From Pseudodesulfovibrio tunisiensis (GTDB lineage Bacteria; Desulfobacterota; Desulfovibrionia; Desulfovibrionales; Desulfovibrionaceae): DNA of 64,000 nucleotides. The position numbers and the translations under genes were made by a program. The notes under the pieces are model-generated. The model saw only the letters and a program-made list of their open reading frames with translations. It did not search any database and was not told where the DNA came from. Positions 8,358-16,794 of this stretch are shown in pieces. The stretch's first letter is position 1, and each line of letters opens with the position of its first letter. The stretch lies in the NCBI RefSeq assembly GCF_022809775.1, contig NZ_CP094380.1, positions 2,579,501 to 2,643,500 on the forward strand. The letters are read 5' to 3'.

Positions 8358-9854
8358 ATGGCTGAAACACGATCGCTGAGACGGGGCAGACGGCCCGAAC
8401 TCATGTGGGGACTGGGCCTCACCGAGTTGCAGCGGCAGCAGATCGAGACCGCGATCGGCCCCGGCTTTTTCCTGCGCAATTTTCCCTCGGGCAGGTTCCC
8501 GTGGAAAAAGGAGCTGGGACAGGCTGAAAAGCCCACCGCAACCTGGATTCCGTGGCGCATCTGGAACGATATTCCCGAATTCCGCAGGAACGAATACCGG
8601 ACGCTGGCCAATACCCAGCGCATCCTGATTCAGGAAAACGAGGACGATCTGAGTCTGGAAAAGGTGCTGGAGGAAGGGTTTCTCACCGTGATCCGCGCGC
8701 CCCTGAGCCGCAACAAGGTGCAGGACGCGGTGTTTCGCGCCAAGGAAGTGACCAGCATGTACTCGGACATCTACCGCATGACCGAGGAAATCCTGCTGGA
8801 AAGGGAACTGCTGGCCCGCAAGACCGATCAGCTCATGTTCCTGAACAAGATTCTGGCGTCCGCGAACGAAAGTCTGGAACCCGCCACCATCCTGATGAAT
8901 GCCAAGGAAACCCTTGAGCTGATTCTGCCCGTGCGTCAGCTCCATGCCGCGTTCTGGCAGCGCCGGGACGAGGGATATGCCGTGGACGTGGAACTCTACC
9001 TGAATGGCAAGGCCACGCCGGACGTGGAAAGCCGCTGGGTGGAACAGCTCATGGCCCAGGCCGCAACCCTTGGCGGCGGTCCGGTCAACGAATTTCAGAT
9101 CGGGCATGTGGACCCGGCCCGCAGGCCGGAGTTCAACCATGGCCCGGAAGACGGCAGACTGGTCGTCATGCCCCTGACCGCAGGGCAGGAGTCCTTTGGT
9201 TGTCTCGCCCTGCTGTGCGAGCCCGAATACCGTCTCGGCAAGGACGAGGTGGAAACCTTCCGTTCCGCCGTGAACCATCTGGGACTGGCCCTGCGCAACG
9301 CCATGCTCTTCAAGGAAGTGAAGCTGCGCGCGGATCACGACGGACTGACCCGCATCTACAACCGCCACACCTTTGACGAGCGGCTGGTCTACGAACTCAA
9401 GCGCCGCCAGCGCTACCGTCACGACCTGTCCCTGCTCATGGTGGATCTGGACCATTTCAAGAACGTGAACGACACCTACGGCCATCAGGCCGGGGATGCG
9501 GTGCTGCGCAAGGTCGGGGAAATCCTGACGGAAAGCCTGCGTTCCACCGACCTTGCCGCACGCTACGGCGGCGAGGAATTCGTGGTCCTGCTGCCGCACA
9601 CCTCGGAACAGGACGCCTGGATGCTGGCCGAACGCATCCGCGCCCGCATTGCCGACGTGTGTTTCGAATCCGAGGGCCGGAAATTCACGGTCACTTCCAG
9701 CATCGGCGTTGCCTCTGTCGAGGCCGGCAGCCTGTCCCGCGACGAGGACCTCGTGATCAAGGCGGACAAGGCCCTGTATCAGGCCAAGAACAACGGCCGC
9801 AACATGACGGTCGTGTCCGGCAGACAACCGGAAACCATTTCGGTCTCGCAGTAG
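8358..9854 (+). CDS. GAF-GGDEF diguanylate cyclase
   Basis: 498 aa. After an uncharacterised N-terminal stretch and a likely helical linker (residues about 130-165), residues about 170-320 look like a GAF sensor domain. The C-terminal about 165 residues are a GGDEF domain with DGLTRIYNR, the metal-binding DLDHFKNVND and an intact active-site GGEEF, so c-di-GMP synthesis is expected. No transmembrane segment is evident. AAGGAGATGGAGAC precedes the ATG. It is transcribed away from the glycosyltransferase gene and followed directly by a family 1 repeat. Confidence 0.88.
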   Translation: MAETRSLRRGRRPELMWGLGLTELQRQQIETAIGPGFFLRNFPSGRFPWKKELGQAEKPTATWIPWRIWNDIPEFRRNEYRTLANTQRILIQENEDDLSLEKVLEEGFLTVIRAPLSRNKVQDAVFRAKEVTSMYSDIYRMTEEILLERELLARKTDQLMFLNKILASANESLEPATILMNAKETLELILPVRQLHAAFWQRRDEGYAVDVELYLNGKATPDVESRWVEQLMAQAATLGGGPVNEFQIGHVDPARRPEFNHGPEDGRLVVMPLTAGQESFGCLALLCEPEYRLGKDEVETFRSAVNHLGLALRNAMLFKEVKLRADHDGLTRIYNRHTFDERLVYELKRRQRYRHDLSLLMVDLDHFKNVNDTYGHQAGDAVLRKVGEILTESLRSTDLAARYGGEEFVVLLPHTSEQDAWMLAERIRARIADVCFESEGRKFTVTSSIGVASVEAGSLSRDEDLVIKADKALYQAKNNGRNMTVVSGRQPETISVSQ

Positions 9855-10166
9855 CTTTTTGGTTCTCCGCCGCCAACAAGGGCCGAGGGAACCTGCCCGG
9901 CCCGTCTTGGCGGCGCAGTGAGATGCGGAAAAGCTGAAGCTTCCGCCATCGAGGAATTTGACTCGGAGGAAACAGGCAAAGGAAGAAAACCAAGCTTTTC
10001 TCTTGAAGCCACCCCGTCTTGGGAATCGAAAAAGGCCCGGTGAATGTCTCGACAGAGCATTCACCGGGCCTTTTTCGATTCTCAAGACAGAATGGGGATC
10101 CAAGGGGCCTTGCTCCTTGGCGGGTCCGGGCAGAGCCCGGGCCCCCCGGGAGGGTCGCCGAAGGCC
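9855..10166. repeat. Family 1 hairpin repeat, 5'-truncated copy
   Basis: Fills the whole 320-base gap after the GGDEF gene. It begins right at the stop codon with the GGTTCTCCGCCGCC segment and ends at 10166 with GGTCGCCGAAGGCC, so it lacks the first about 50 bases of complete copies. The 69-nt hairpin at 10018-10086 pairs almost perfectly but with arm sequence different from other copies (GGCCCGGTGAATG instead of GGCCGGATGCATG). It may serve as a shared terminator for the convergent genes. Confidence 0.82.
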
Positions 10167-10174
10167 TTTCTTCC

Positions 10175-10375
10175 CTACTCCGCTACCTCGAAACCGATGC
10201 GGATGATGGCGTCGCGCACGGTGGCGGGATCAACCGATTTCTCCTCGTCATACGTAGCAGTTCCGGCGAGCAGATCGACCTTGACGTCGGTTATGCCGTC
10301 GATCTGCTGCAGGGCCTCGGTCACGGACTTGACGCAATGCTGGCAGCTCATGCCGTTGATTTTGATGGTGGGCAT
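10175..10375 (-). CDS. Heavy-metal-associated (CopZ-like) protein
   Basis: 66 aa, a single HMA domain of ferredoxin-like fold. The metal site GMSCQHC sits in the first loop, followed by the usual VKSVTEAL helix; a typical family length. Such proteins carry Cu(I) or related soft metals in the cytoplasm, usually to a P1B-type ATPase. No ATPase gene is nearby. The ATG at 10375 follows AAAGGAG at good spacing; an in-frame extension upstream is unlikely to be translated. Confidence 0.9.
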   Translation of the reverse strand: MPTIKINGMSCQHCVKSVTEALQQIDGITDVKVDLLAGTATYDEEKSVDPATVRDAIIRIGFEVAE

Positions 10376-10494
10376 GGGATTCTCCTTTGGTTTTGTTTCA
10401 TGATAACCATGAAGCGGATTCGGGCAAGGGGTGATCTTGCCAAAGACGCGGGTTTGTGGTCTGCAATGGCATTCGAACCGGAACCGGAGCACGC

Positions 10495-11496
10495 ATGAAA
10501 ACGCATATCTTTCTTCCCCCTGTGAGCAGGCCGACCGGCGGCATTACCGTGCTGCGCCAGATCGCGGACATTCTGCATCGGGCCGGGCGCGAGGTCTGCC
10601 TTGTGGCCCGGGAGCGCACGGGCTGGCGACCGGCCGGACTGGAAGACGCGGCCCCGGTCGTGGAATGGGCTGACATGCGACTTGAGGCGGGCGACGTGTG
10701 GCTCGTTCCCGAGGGTTGGGCCAATGCGCTGATGCCGGGCCTTGAGGCGCGCGCCCGATGCGTGAGCTACGTGCAGAACTGGGCGTACCTGTTCTCGTCT
10801 CTGCCTCCGGGCGTGACGTGGGACAGGCTGCCCGTGGAATTCGTGGGCGTGTCCGATCCGGTTTCGCAATTCGTGGAACTGAGCACGGGCAGGCCGACCC
10901 CGACCCTGCGGCCCGGCATTGATCTCGATCTGTTTGCCGCGCCCGAGGCCAAGCCGGACGGGCCGGTGCGCGTGGCATACATGCCGCGCAAGAACAAGGC
11001 GCTGGCCGCGCAGATTCGGGCGATTTTCGAACACCGCAACGGCCCGGACCGGGTGCGCTGGGTGGAGATTCAGGGCATGGACGCGTTCGGCGTGGCCCGG
11101 GAACTGGGCAAGGCCCACGTGTTCCTGATGACCGGATTTCCCGAAGGATGCCCTCTGCCGCCGCTGGAAGCCATGGCCTGCGGCTGCGCCTGTGTGGGCT
11201 ATGCGGGCTTTGGCGGCTGGGACTACATGCGGCAGGCCCTGCCCGGGCGATACGCGCCCATGGTGGATTTGCGGCCCGTGGACTGGGCTGGCAACGGCCT
11301 GTGGTGCGCGGACGGCGATGTGCTGGACGCGGCCCTGAGTCTGGAAACCATGATGAAATGGGCCGAGGTTCGTTCTCCGGAACATGTGGCCTGTGTGGAC
11401 GCGGCAAGGGCAACGGCCCGGGCCTATTCCGTGCAGGAGCAGGAACGTGCCGTGCTCGCGCTCTGGGATTCCCTTGAGCAGACTGCCCGAAAATAA
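10495..11496 (+). CDS. Glycosyltransferase (GT4-like)
   Basis: 333 aa. N-terminal segment FLPPVSRPTGGITVLRQIADIL is the glycine-rich acceptor-side motif of GT4 enzymes; FPEGCPLPPLEAMACGCACVGYAGFGG is the donor-binding E-X7-E region near residue 220. It is shorter than typical GT4 proteins (about 370). GGAG lies seven bases before the chosen ATG at 10495. It is monocistronic as far as can be seen, divergent from the CopZ-like gene and 121 bp upstream of the potassium channel. Substrate unknown. Confidence 0.78.
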   Translation: MKTHIFLPPVSRPTGGITVLRQIADILHRAGREVCLVARERTGWRPAGLEDAAPVVEWADMRLEAGDVWLVPEGWANALMPGLEARARCVSYVQNWAYLFSSLPPGVTWDRLPVEFVGVSDPVSQFVELSTGRPTPTLRPGIDLDLFAAPEAKPDGPVRVAYMPRKNKALAAQIRAIFEHRNGPDRVRWVEIQGMDAFGVARELGKAHVFLMTGFPEGCPLPPLEAMACGCACVGYAGFGGWDYMRQALPGRYAPMVDLRPVDWAGNGLWCADGDVLDAALSLETMMKWAEVRSPEHVACVDAARATARAYSVQEQERAVLALWDSLEQTARK

Positions 11497-11617
11497 CGAC
11501 CTGCTGCCGGGAACGTCCGGAGTTTTTCCTTCACCCCTTCCATTGACTCCATCTCCGTCATCAGTCATATCCTGAGGTAACTTCCCGAAAAGGAAGCAAC
11601 ATCCGCAGGAGTGATTC

Positions 11618-12802
11618 GTGGAAACCGTTTCGGCCGCATGGACCACGTTTCTGTCATGGGTGCGCACACCTTTCGGCAAGCTCGCCGGGCTGATTCTGGC
11701 GCTGCTTGCGGGCAGTACCGTGGGCTTCTACTATTTCGAACTGCACCCGCACGGGCAGGTCACGGACATGTTCGGCGCGCTGTGGTGGGCCGTGGTGACG
11801 TTGACCACCGTGGGCTACGGGGACATGGTGCCCGCCACCACGGGCGGCAGGATCATGGGCGTGTTCGTGATGATCTGCGGCATCGGTCTGGTCAGCACGC
11901 TGACCGGAAATCTGGCGTCCATGCTCGTGGAGCGCAAGGCCAGAAAACGCAAGGGGCTGCTCACCGTGAATCTGACAAATCACGTGGTCATCGTGGGCTG
12001 GAACGATTTCGGCCCGGAACTGGTGGACGCGCTCCGGGATTCCGGGGTGCTGCAAACGCGCGACGAGCGGGCCGACACGCCGCTGGTGCTGGTGAACAGC
12101 CTGCCGCAGGACGAACGCGACGCCATCGCCTTTCATCTGGACATGGGCGACCGCCTGCATTTCGTGTGGGGGCCGGTGGCACAGGAAAGCGTGCTGCAAA
12201 AGGCGCGGCCGGATCTGGCCAAGGTGGTCTATCTGCTGACGCAGGGGCGTACCCAGTCAGCCAAGGAAGCGGATCAGGAAATCCTGCATGCAGCCCTTGC
12301 CGTGCGCGAACTGGCGCCGCAGGTGCCTCTCTACGGCGAGGTGTCGCTTCAGGAAAACCGCAAGCATCTGCTGCGCGCCGGAGTGAACGAGATTCTGGTG
12401 CGCGGCCAGCTCACCAGTCTTGTGCTCGGACTCATGGGCGCGAATCCGACCATGTGGACCCTGCTTCAGGAACTGCTGGGGCTGCGCGGCTCCAATCATC
12501 TGCAGTTTTCCCGGCTGGACGGCGAGGACAGGGCGCGCACATGGGGCGATCTGCTGGCCGGGTACCGCGCTGCCGGTCGACTGCCGCTCGCCCTGTGCCG
12601 GGAGAGCAGGCACGTGTCTCTTGAGGATATTCTGGATCAGGAATCCGCGCTGGACCAGTTCATCATGGAGCTGTTCCGCAATGCCGGACAGGAAACCGGC
12701 ATGGGCGAGGGCGGGCCGCGCATTCTGGCCAATCCCCCGGACAGCGAGCCGCTGGCAGCCTATGACGGCGTGCTCTACCTCAATCCCGGGGAGGCGCGAT
12801 GA
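11618..12802 (+). CDS. Potassium channel with RCK-like domain
   Basis: 394 aa, GTG start with GGAG upstream. Two transmembrane helices (about residues 22-40 and 75-95) flank a pore loop carrying the K+ selectivity filter TVGYGD at residues 64-69. After a basic linker ([10 protein letters not shown]) the cytoplasmic part starts [11 protein letters not shown], a TrkA-N/RCK-type Rossmann entry, and runs to the C-terminus. The architecture matches MthK/Kch-like channels gated through a cytoplasmic ring. The last four bases overlap the start of a cyclic-nucleotide-binding protein. Confidence 0.9.
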   Translation: METVSAAWTTFLSWVRTPFGKLAGLILALLAGSTVGFYYFELHPHGQVTDMFGALWWAVVTLTTVGYGDMVPATTGGRIMGVFVMICGIGLVSTLTGNLASMLVERKARKRKGLLTVNLTNHVVIVGWNDFGPELVDALRDSGVLQTRDERADTPLVLVNSLPQDERDAIAFHLDMGDRLHFVWGPVAQESVLQKARPDLAKVVYLLTQGRTQSAKEADQEILHAALAVRELAPQVPLYGEVSLQENRKHLLRAGVNEILVRGQLTSLVLGLMGANPTMWTLLQELLGLRGSNHLQFSRLDGEDRARTWGDLLAGYRAAGRLPLALCRESRHVSLEDILDQESALDQFIMELFRNAGQETGMGEGGPRILANPPDSEPLAAYDGVLYLNPGEAR

Positions 12803-13344
12803 CGGCTTCGGGCGACCGCATTCCCGATCTGGACTGGAGCGCGATTCCCCTGTTCCGGGGCATGTCCCTGAATGCGCTGGACCGCATCAGGCCGCTGTTT
12901 CGGCCCATGTCCCTTGAAGCCGGGCAGGAGCTCATCACCGAGGGCGAGGAAGGCGACGAAATGTACATCCTGATTCAGGGCAGGGTCCGGGTGAGCAAAT
13001 CCATGCTCGTCCGGGACATGCATCTGCCCATTCTGGATGTGGAGAATCCGCGCAAGGTACTGGCCACGCTGGAGGGCGAGGAGTTCCCGGTGTTCGGAGA
13101 AATCGCGCTCATCGACCGTGACACCCGTTCGGCCACGGTCGCGGTTGTCCGGGATTCGGATTTTCTGGTCACGGACCGACAGGCGTTTTTCGAATTCGTG
13201 GAGCGCGAACCCTCGCTTGGCGCGCGTCTGCTCCTCGTGCTTGCCCGCCGCATGGCTGGCACCATCCGCAAGAGCAACAGCGAAATGATCAAGCTTTCCA
13301 CAGCCCTGGCATTGGCCTTGAGCCGGGTCAGAGAGCACGGTTGA
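12799..13344 (+). CDS. Stand-alone cyclic-nucleotide-binding domain protein
   Basis: 181 aa. A CRP-type cNMP-binding fold occupies residues about 15-140; the phosphate-binding cassette is seen as [16 protein letters not shown], with the conserved G-E and R-S-A-T residues. No helix-turn-helix follows, only a C-terminal helical region, so it is not a transcription factor of the CRP type. The start overlaps the channel stop (ATGA), giving translational coupling and implying near-equal synthesis. I infer it regulates the channel as a separate subunit; direct evidence is lacking. Confidence 0.87.
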   Translation: MTASGDRIPDLDWSAIPLFRGMSLNALDRIRPLFRPMSLEAGQELITEGEEGDEMYILIQGRVRVSKSMLVRDMHLPILDVENPRKVLATLEGEEFPVFGEIALIDRDTRSATVAVVRDSDFLVTDRQAFFEFVEREPSLGARLLLVLARRMAGTIRKSNSEMIKLSTALALALSRVREHG

Positions 13345-13398
13345 GCGAAAAACGGCTTTCCCTCCTTGCAGACATGCTGTTCATCAATTAAAAGAACG

Positions 13399-13409
13399 TT
13401 CTGTATAAC
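13399..13409 (+). promoter_or_regulatory. Possible promoter/operator of the 13437 gene
   Basis: The perfect palindrome AGAACGTTCT lies at about 13392-13401, immediately before TATAAC, a good -10 element; TTCATC about 18 bp upstream of it is a weak -35. The palindrome would sit inside the promoter, as an operator would. By eye only. Confidence 0.35.
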
Positions 13410-13436
13410 AGTTGTGTTTCACGCCAAGGAGAGAGC

Positions 13437-14051
13437 ATGCATTTCTATATTATAACGCCGACCCCTTCCCATGCTGTGGTGTCTCAGGAAGACTTCATCA
13501 ATTTCTGGGAAAAATTTTATGTGTACCCTGACCATGAATACTTTGAGAACATGAAGGGTGAATTGAACGACGAAAAGATATCGGAGTTGTTCAAATGGAA
13601 AAACGGACGGGAGTTGTACGGAAAACAACCTCAGGCCATCGACAGGTATCGAAAGTATTCCCCGCTTCCGACTTCACCGGAAGACCATGAGGGACTTCGC
13701 CAGTATTTCGAAACCTGTGGAACCACCATCTGGCCTGCGTTCTGGCTCCATTGCAACCATCCGGAAAGTTTTCCCATCTTCGACCAGCATGTCTATCGCG
13801 CCATGAAGTATCTGAAAACCGGAGAAATCGAGGAGATTCCCAGTTCCTATACGGCGTATTCAATGGCATACGTTGAGGAATACATTCCGTTCTTCAATCT
13901 GTTCAGGGAAAAGTCCAACGGCGACGGCAGGGATTGGGAGGGAGTCTCCAAGCAGACCCGGGCCGTGGACAAGGCGCTCTTTTCGTTTGGAAAACATCTT
14001 TTGGATGTGAAGGGACCCGAAAAGGAAGAGAAGGAGCGAAACAAGAAATAG
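13437..14051 (+). CDS. Protein of unknown function
   Basis: 204 aa, ATG preceded by AAGGAGAGAGC. The protein is soluble, rich in aromatic residues, with no signal peptide or membrane segment and a charged, low-complexity C-terminus (EKEEKERNKK). The central WPAFWLHCNHPESFPIFDQHVYRAM segment is vaguely like the region after the HhH motif in base-excision glycosylases, but I cannot confirm that. Its base composition is less GC-rich than its neighbours, suggesting later acquisition. Monocistronic. Confidence 0.7.
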   Translation: MHFYIITPTPSHAVVSQEDFINFWEKFYVYPDHEYFENMKGELNDEKISELFKWKNGRELYGKQPQAIDRYRKYSPLPTSPEDHEGLRQYFETCGTTIWPAFWLHCNHPESFPIFDQHVYRAMKYLKTGEIEEIPSSYTAYSMAYVEEYIPFFNLFREKSNGDGRDWEGVSKQTRAVDKALFSFGKHLLDVKGPEKEEKERNKK

Positions 14052-14098
14052 GAGTTGTCTCCATTCCTTCATGCCGCCGGATGCGGCCCGTCAAAATG

Positions 14099-14133
14099 AA
14101 AAAAGCGTCCCACCCCATTTCGGGGCGGGACGC
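14099..14133 (-). terminator. Terminator after hisG
   Basis: On the minus strand GCGTCCCGCCCC-GAAAT-GGGGTGGGACGC (one G-U pair) is followed by TTTTTT. It lies about 30 bases past the hisG stop. Confidence 0.88.
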
Positions 14134-14164
14134 CTGATGTTCGTATCCATGGCAACCGACTGAA

Positions 14165-15043
14165 CTAGATGACCTTGTTCAGCGGGTATTCGATGATGCC
14201 TTCCGCGCCAAGGGCCTTGAGTTCCGGGATGAGTTTGCGCACCACGGATTCCTCGACCATGATTTCCACGGACAGCCAGTTCGGGTCCTGCAACTCGGCC
14301 ACGGTGGGCGAGGTCATGCTGGGCAGGGAGCCGTTCGCGTCCTTGAGCTTGTCCTTGGGCAGGTTCATCTTGAGGCCGACCATCTTGTCCGCGCGCAGTG
14401 CGCCCTGAAGCAGCAGGTTGATTTCCTCGATGAGCTTGCGCTTCTCGGGGTCGGCCCAGGCGTCCCTGTTGGCAATGAGCCGGGTGTTGGTCTGCATGAG
14501 TTCGGCAATGATGCGCAGGCCGTTGGCCTTGATCGTGGTGCCGGTCTCGGTGATCTCCACGATGGCGTCGCACAGCCCTTCCACGACCTTGGCTTCGGTG
14601 GTGCCCCAGGAAAAGGATACGTCCACGTTCACGCCAAGGGATTCGAAATAGCTTTTGGTAAAGCCCACCAGTTCGGTGGCCACCTTCTTGCCTTCCAGAT
14701 CCTCGGGCCGCTTGAACGGGGAGTTGCCGTTCACGCACAGCACCCAGCGGGCCGGGCGGTTGGACACCTTGGAATAGATCAGATCGTCCACGACCACCAC
14801 GTCGGAATTGTTCTCGCTGATCCAGTCGCTGCCGGTCAGGCCCACGTCGAACGTGCCGTTTTCCACGTACACGGACATTTCCTGCGCTCGAGCCAGCGAG
14901 CATTTGATGCGGTCGTCGTCAATGTCCGGGAAATAGTTGCGGTGGTGCAGCTTGATCTTCCAGCCCGCCTTGGCAAACAGGTTGATGGTGGCATCCTGAA
15001 GAGAGCCCTTGGGCACACCGAGTCTGAGATATGGTTCGGACAT
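14165..15043 (-). CDS. hisG: ATP phosphoribosyltransferase (long form)
   Basis: 292 aa. First enzyme of histidine biosynthesis, joining ATP and PRPP. LRLGVPKGSLQ at the N-terminus, the LTGSDWI segment and the PRPP loop EITETGTTIKANGL are typical HisG; the length and the C-terminal ACT-like domain (about residues 215-292) identify the long, hexameric, histidine-inhibited form that needs no HisZ. The ATG shares one base with the hisI stop (TAATG), so the two are translationally coupled. hisG follows hisI here, away from any larger his operon. Confidence 0.95.
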   Translation of the reverse strand: MSEPYLRLGVPKGSLQDATINLFAKAGWKIKLHHRNYFPDIDDDRIKCSLARAQEMSVYVENGTFDVGLTGSDWISENNSDVVVVDDLIYSKVSNRPARWVLCVNGNSPFKRPEDLEGKKVATELVGFTKSYFESLGVNVDVSFSWGTTEAKVVEGLCDAIVEITETGTTIKANGLRIIAELMQTNTRLIANRDAWADPEKRKLIEEINLLLQGALRADKMVGLKMNLPKDKLKDANGSLPSMTSPTVAELQDPNWLSVEIMVEESVVRKLIPELKALGAEGIIEYPLNKVI

Positions 15044-15417
15044 TACTTGTAGACCTCCTTGGGGTCGAAGACGAGAGGCGAACATTCGCGGACCTCGCCG
15101 TTCTTGAGTTCACGGAAAAAACAGCTGCGGTAGCCCTTGTGACAGGCCGCGCCGCCGATCTGGTCGATGAGAAGCACCAGGGTGTCGTCGTCGCAATCGA
15201 TGCGGATGGACTTCACCTTCTGCGTATGGCCCGAGGTACCGCCCTTATGCCATAGCGTATGTCGGCTGCGGCTCCAGTAATGGGCCTCGCCGGTTTCCAG
15301 TGTCCTGTCCCATGCTTCCTCGTTCATGTAGGCCATCATCAGGATTTCGCCGGTTTCGGCATCCTGCGCAATGGCCGGGACCAATCCGTTCATCTTTTCA
15401 AAGTCTGGTCTGATCAT
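15043..15417 (-). CDS. hisI: Phosphoribosyl-AMP cyclohydrolase
   Basis: 124 aa, third step of histidine synthesis. Diagnostic motifs are [27 protein letters not shown] and the metal-binding DCDDDTL followed by [10 protein letters not shown]. It lacks the HisE pyrophosphohydrolase domain found fused in some bacteria, so hisE must be elsewhere. First gene of the two-gene hisI-hisG unit. Confidence 0.95.
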   Translation of the reverse strand: MIRPDFEKMNGLVPAIAQDAETGEILMMAYMNEEAWDRTLETGEAHYWSRSRHTLWHKGGTSGHTQKVKSIRIDCDDDTLVLLIDQIGGAACHKGYRSCFFRELKNGEVRECSPLVFDPKEVYK

Positions 15418-15561
15418 GCGGTACCTCGTATCAGATGGAATATTTCCGCGCCGATGTGGAGCGGAGCAGAATTACATACCGAATGGCCGCATGAAGCGCA
15501 ACCAAGGGATATCAGGTGTTTCCGCATTGTCATGAAACCGGGCAAGGGGCTGGAACGCATG

Positions 15562-15603
15562 AAAAAAGGCGGCCCCCACCGGATTTCCGATGCAGGGGCC
15601 GCC
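15562..15603 (-). terminator. Terminator after the ATP-grasp gene
   Basis: GGCGGCCCC and GGGGCCGCC (15568-15576 and 15595-15603) form a 9-bp GC stem, followed on the minus strand by TTTTTT. It ends the pgi-kinase-regulator-ATP-grasp operon. Confidence 0.88.
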
Positions 15604-15628
15604 CTTGCGAACATTTTTGCCGTTGTTG

Positions 15629-16792
15629 CTATTTCATGCGCAGATAGTGTGAAAAATCCGCAGACAGCACCTTTTTCAGCTCGTCCATTTCCGATTCGGG
15701 CGTGGCGGCAAAGGCAAACGCGAACACGGGATAGGCCGTGTGATCGATGCGCCGCAATTCCAGCACGGAATGGAACAGGTCGGCAAATCCGTCGTAATCC
15801 ACGGATTCGATGGCGTTGCGGTCCACGCCCGGAGGCACGTCCCCGATGCACATGGAATAGATCATGTTGCCGCGTTCCTTCAGGATCGCGTCCCAGTCCG
15901 GTTCCATGCCCCTGAAATAGTATTCGTAGGGATTGAAGCCCCATGCGAACCAGGACAGGTCGGCCACGCACCAGCCTGCAAAGCGCAGGGGATTGGCCTC
16001 GATGGGCACCACGTTGCCGCTCGCGTCCTCGCGCACTTCCAGATGCATGCAGAAGTCGCGGAAATCCAGCGTCTTGCCAATGGCCTGCACAGCCTCGCGG
16101 AACCGGGGCAGCTTTTCGCGGATAATGGTTTCCGAGGTGTAGTAGAGCCGGTCGCTCACATCGTCCGCGGACGGGAACACATGGTGATACACGTTCAGGA
16201 TCACGGCCTGCCCGTCGGCGCGGAAATACGCGTCAATGGCGTATTCCTCGCCCTGCAACGCCTCTTCGGCCAGAAACATGGCGCGGTCCACCACGGCCTC
16301 GGGATAGTCCTGATTGATGGTCCGGGTTTCCTCGCGGATGGCCTTGACCACGCCGGGCCATTCCTCGTCCGCAAACACGGGATGCACGCCAAGGCTGAAG
16401 AATCCCCGGGCCGGCTTGATCACGAACGGCTTGGGCAGCGCGGTCACGTCCAGCGATTCCAGTTCTTCCAGCGGCACGCGCCGGAACCGGAAATCCGGAT
16501 ACAGCCCGGCAAGGGCCTCGCGGAACGCGGCCTTGTCCTTGCACAGCTCGATGCGCCGGGCCAGAGCGGAATCTCCGGCTGCGTCCAGCACGGCTTCCAG
16601 ACTGTTTTCGGAATTGGTGTACACGGCCTCGCCTCTGGCGATGCGGTCGGCCAGTTCGTCGCGGGACGCAAAGCGCACGTCTGCACCGGCCAGCAGGGCG
16701 CGTGCCGGGGCGGTGTCCAGCACGTCGATGCCGAGCGCGGAGACCGACGCCTTCAGAAAGTCGGAAACATAGGGGTAGTCGGGAACTATCAT
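15629..16792 (-). CDS. ATP-grasp domain protein
   Basis: 387 aa. The central part shows an ATP-grasp ligase fold: the lysine pair region PKPFVIKPARGFFSLGVHPV, then GEEYAIDAYFRADG (metal/ATP ligands) and the late E-X-N motif in VPIEANPLRFAG. The family forms amide or related bonds through an acyl-phosphate; substrate not predictable. The ATG lies two bases after the stop of the response regulator gene, so co-translation is likely. A two-component system beside an ATP-grasp enzyme suggests it makes or modifies a cell-envelope or signalling product, but this is inference. Confidence 0.82.
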   Translation of the reverse strand: MIVPDYPYVSDFLKASVSALGIDVLDTAPARALLAGADVRFASRDELADRIARGEAVYTNSENSLEAVLDAAGDSALARRIELCKDKAAFREALAGLYPDFRFRRVPLEELESLDVTALPKPFVIKPARGFFSLGVHPVFADEEWPGVVKAIREETRTINQDYPEAVVDRAMFLAEEALQGEEYAIDAYFRADGQAVILNVYHHVFPSADDVSDRLYYTSETIIREKLPRFREAVQAIGKTLDFRDFCMHLEVREDASGNVVPIEANPLRFAGWCVADLSWFAWGFNPYEYYFRGMEPDWDAILKERGNMIYSMCIGDVPPGVDRNAIESVDYDGFADLFHSVLELRRIDHTAYPVFAFAFAATPESEMDELKKVLSADFSHYLRMK

Positions 16793-16794
16793 GA

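Noticed and set aside
8298..10103. 601-codon minus-strand frame opposite the GAF-GGDEF gene
   Set aside because: Antisense shadow extending into repeat sequence.
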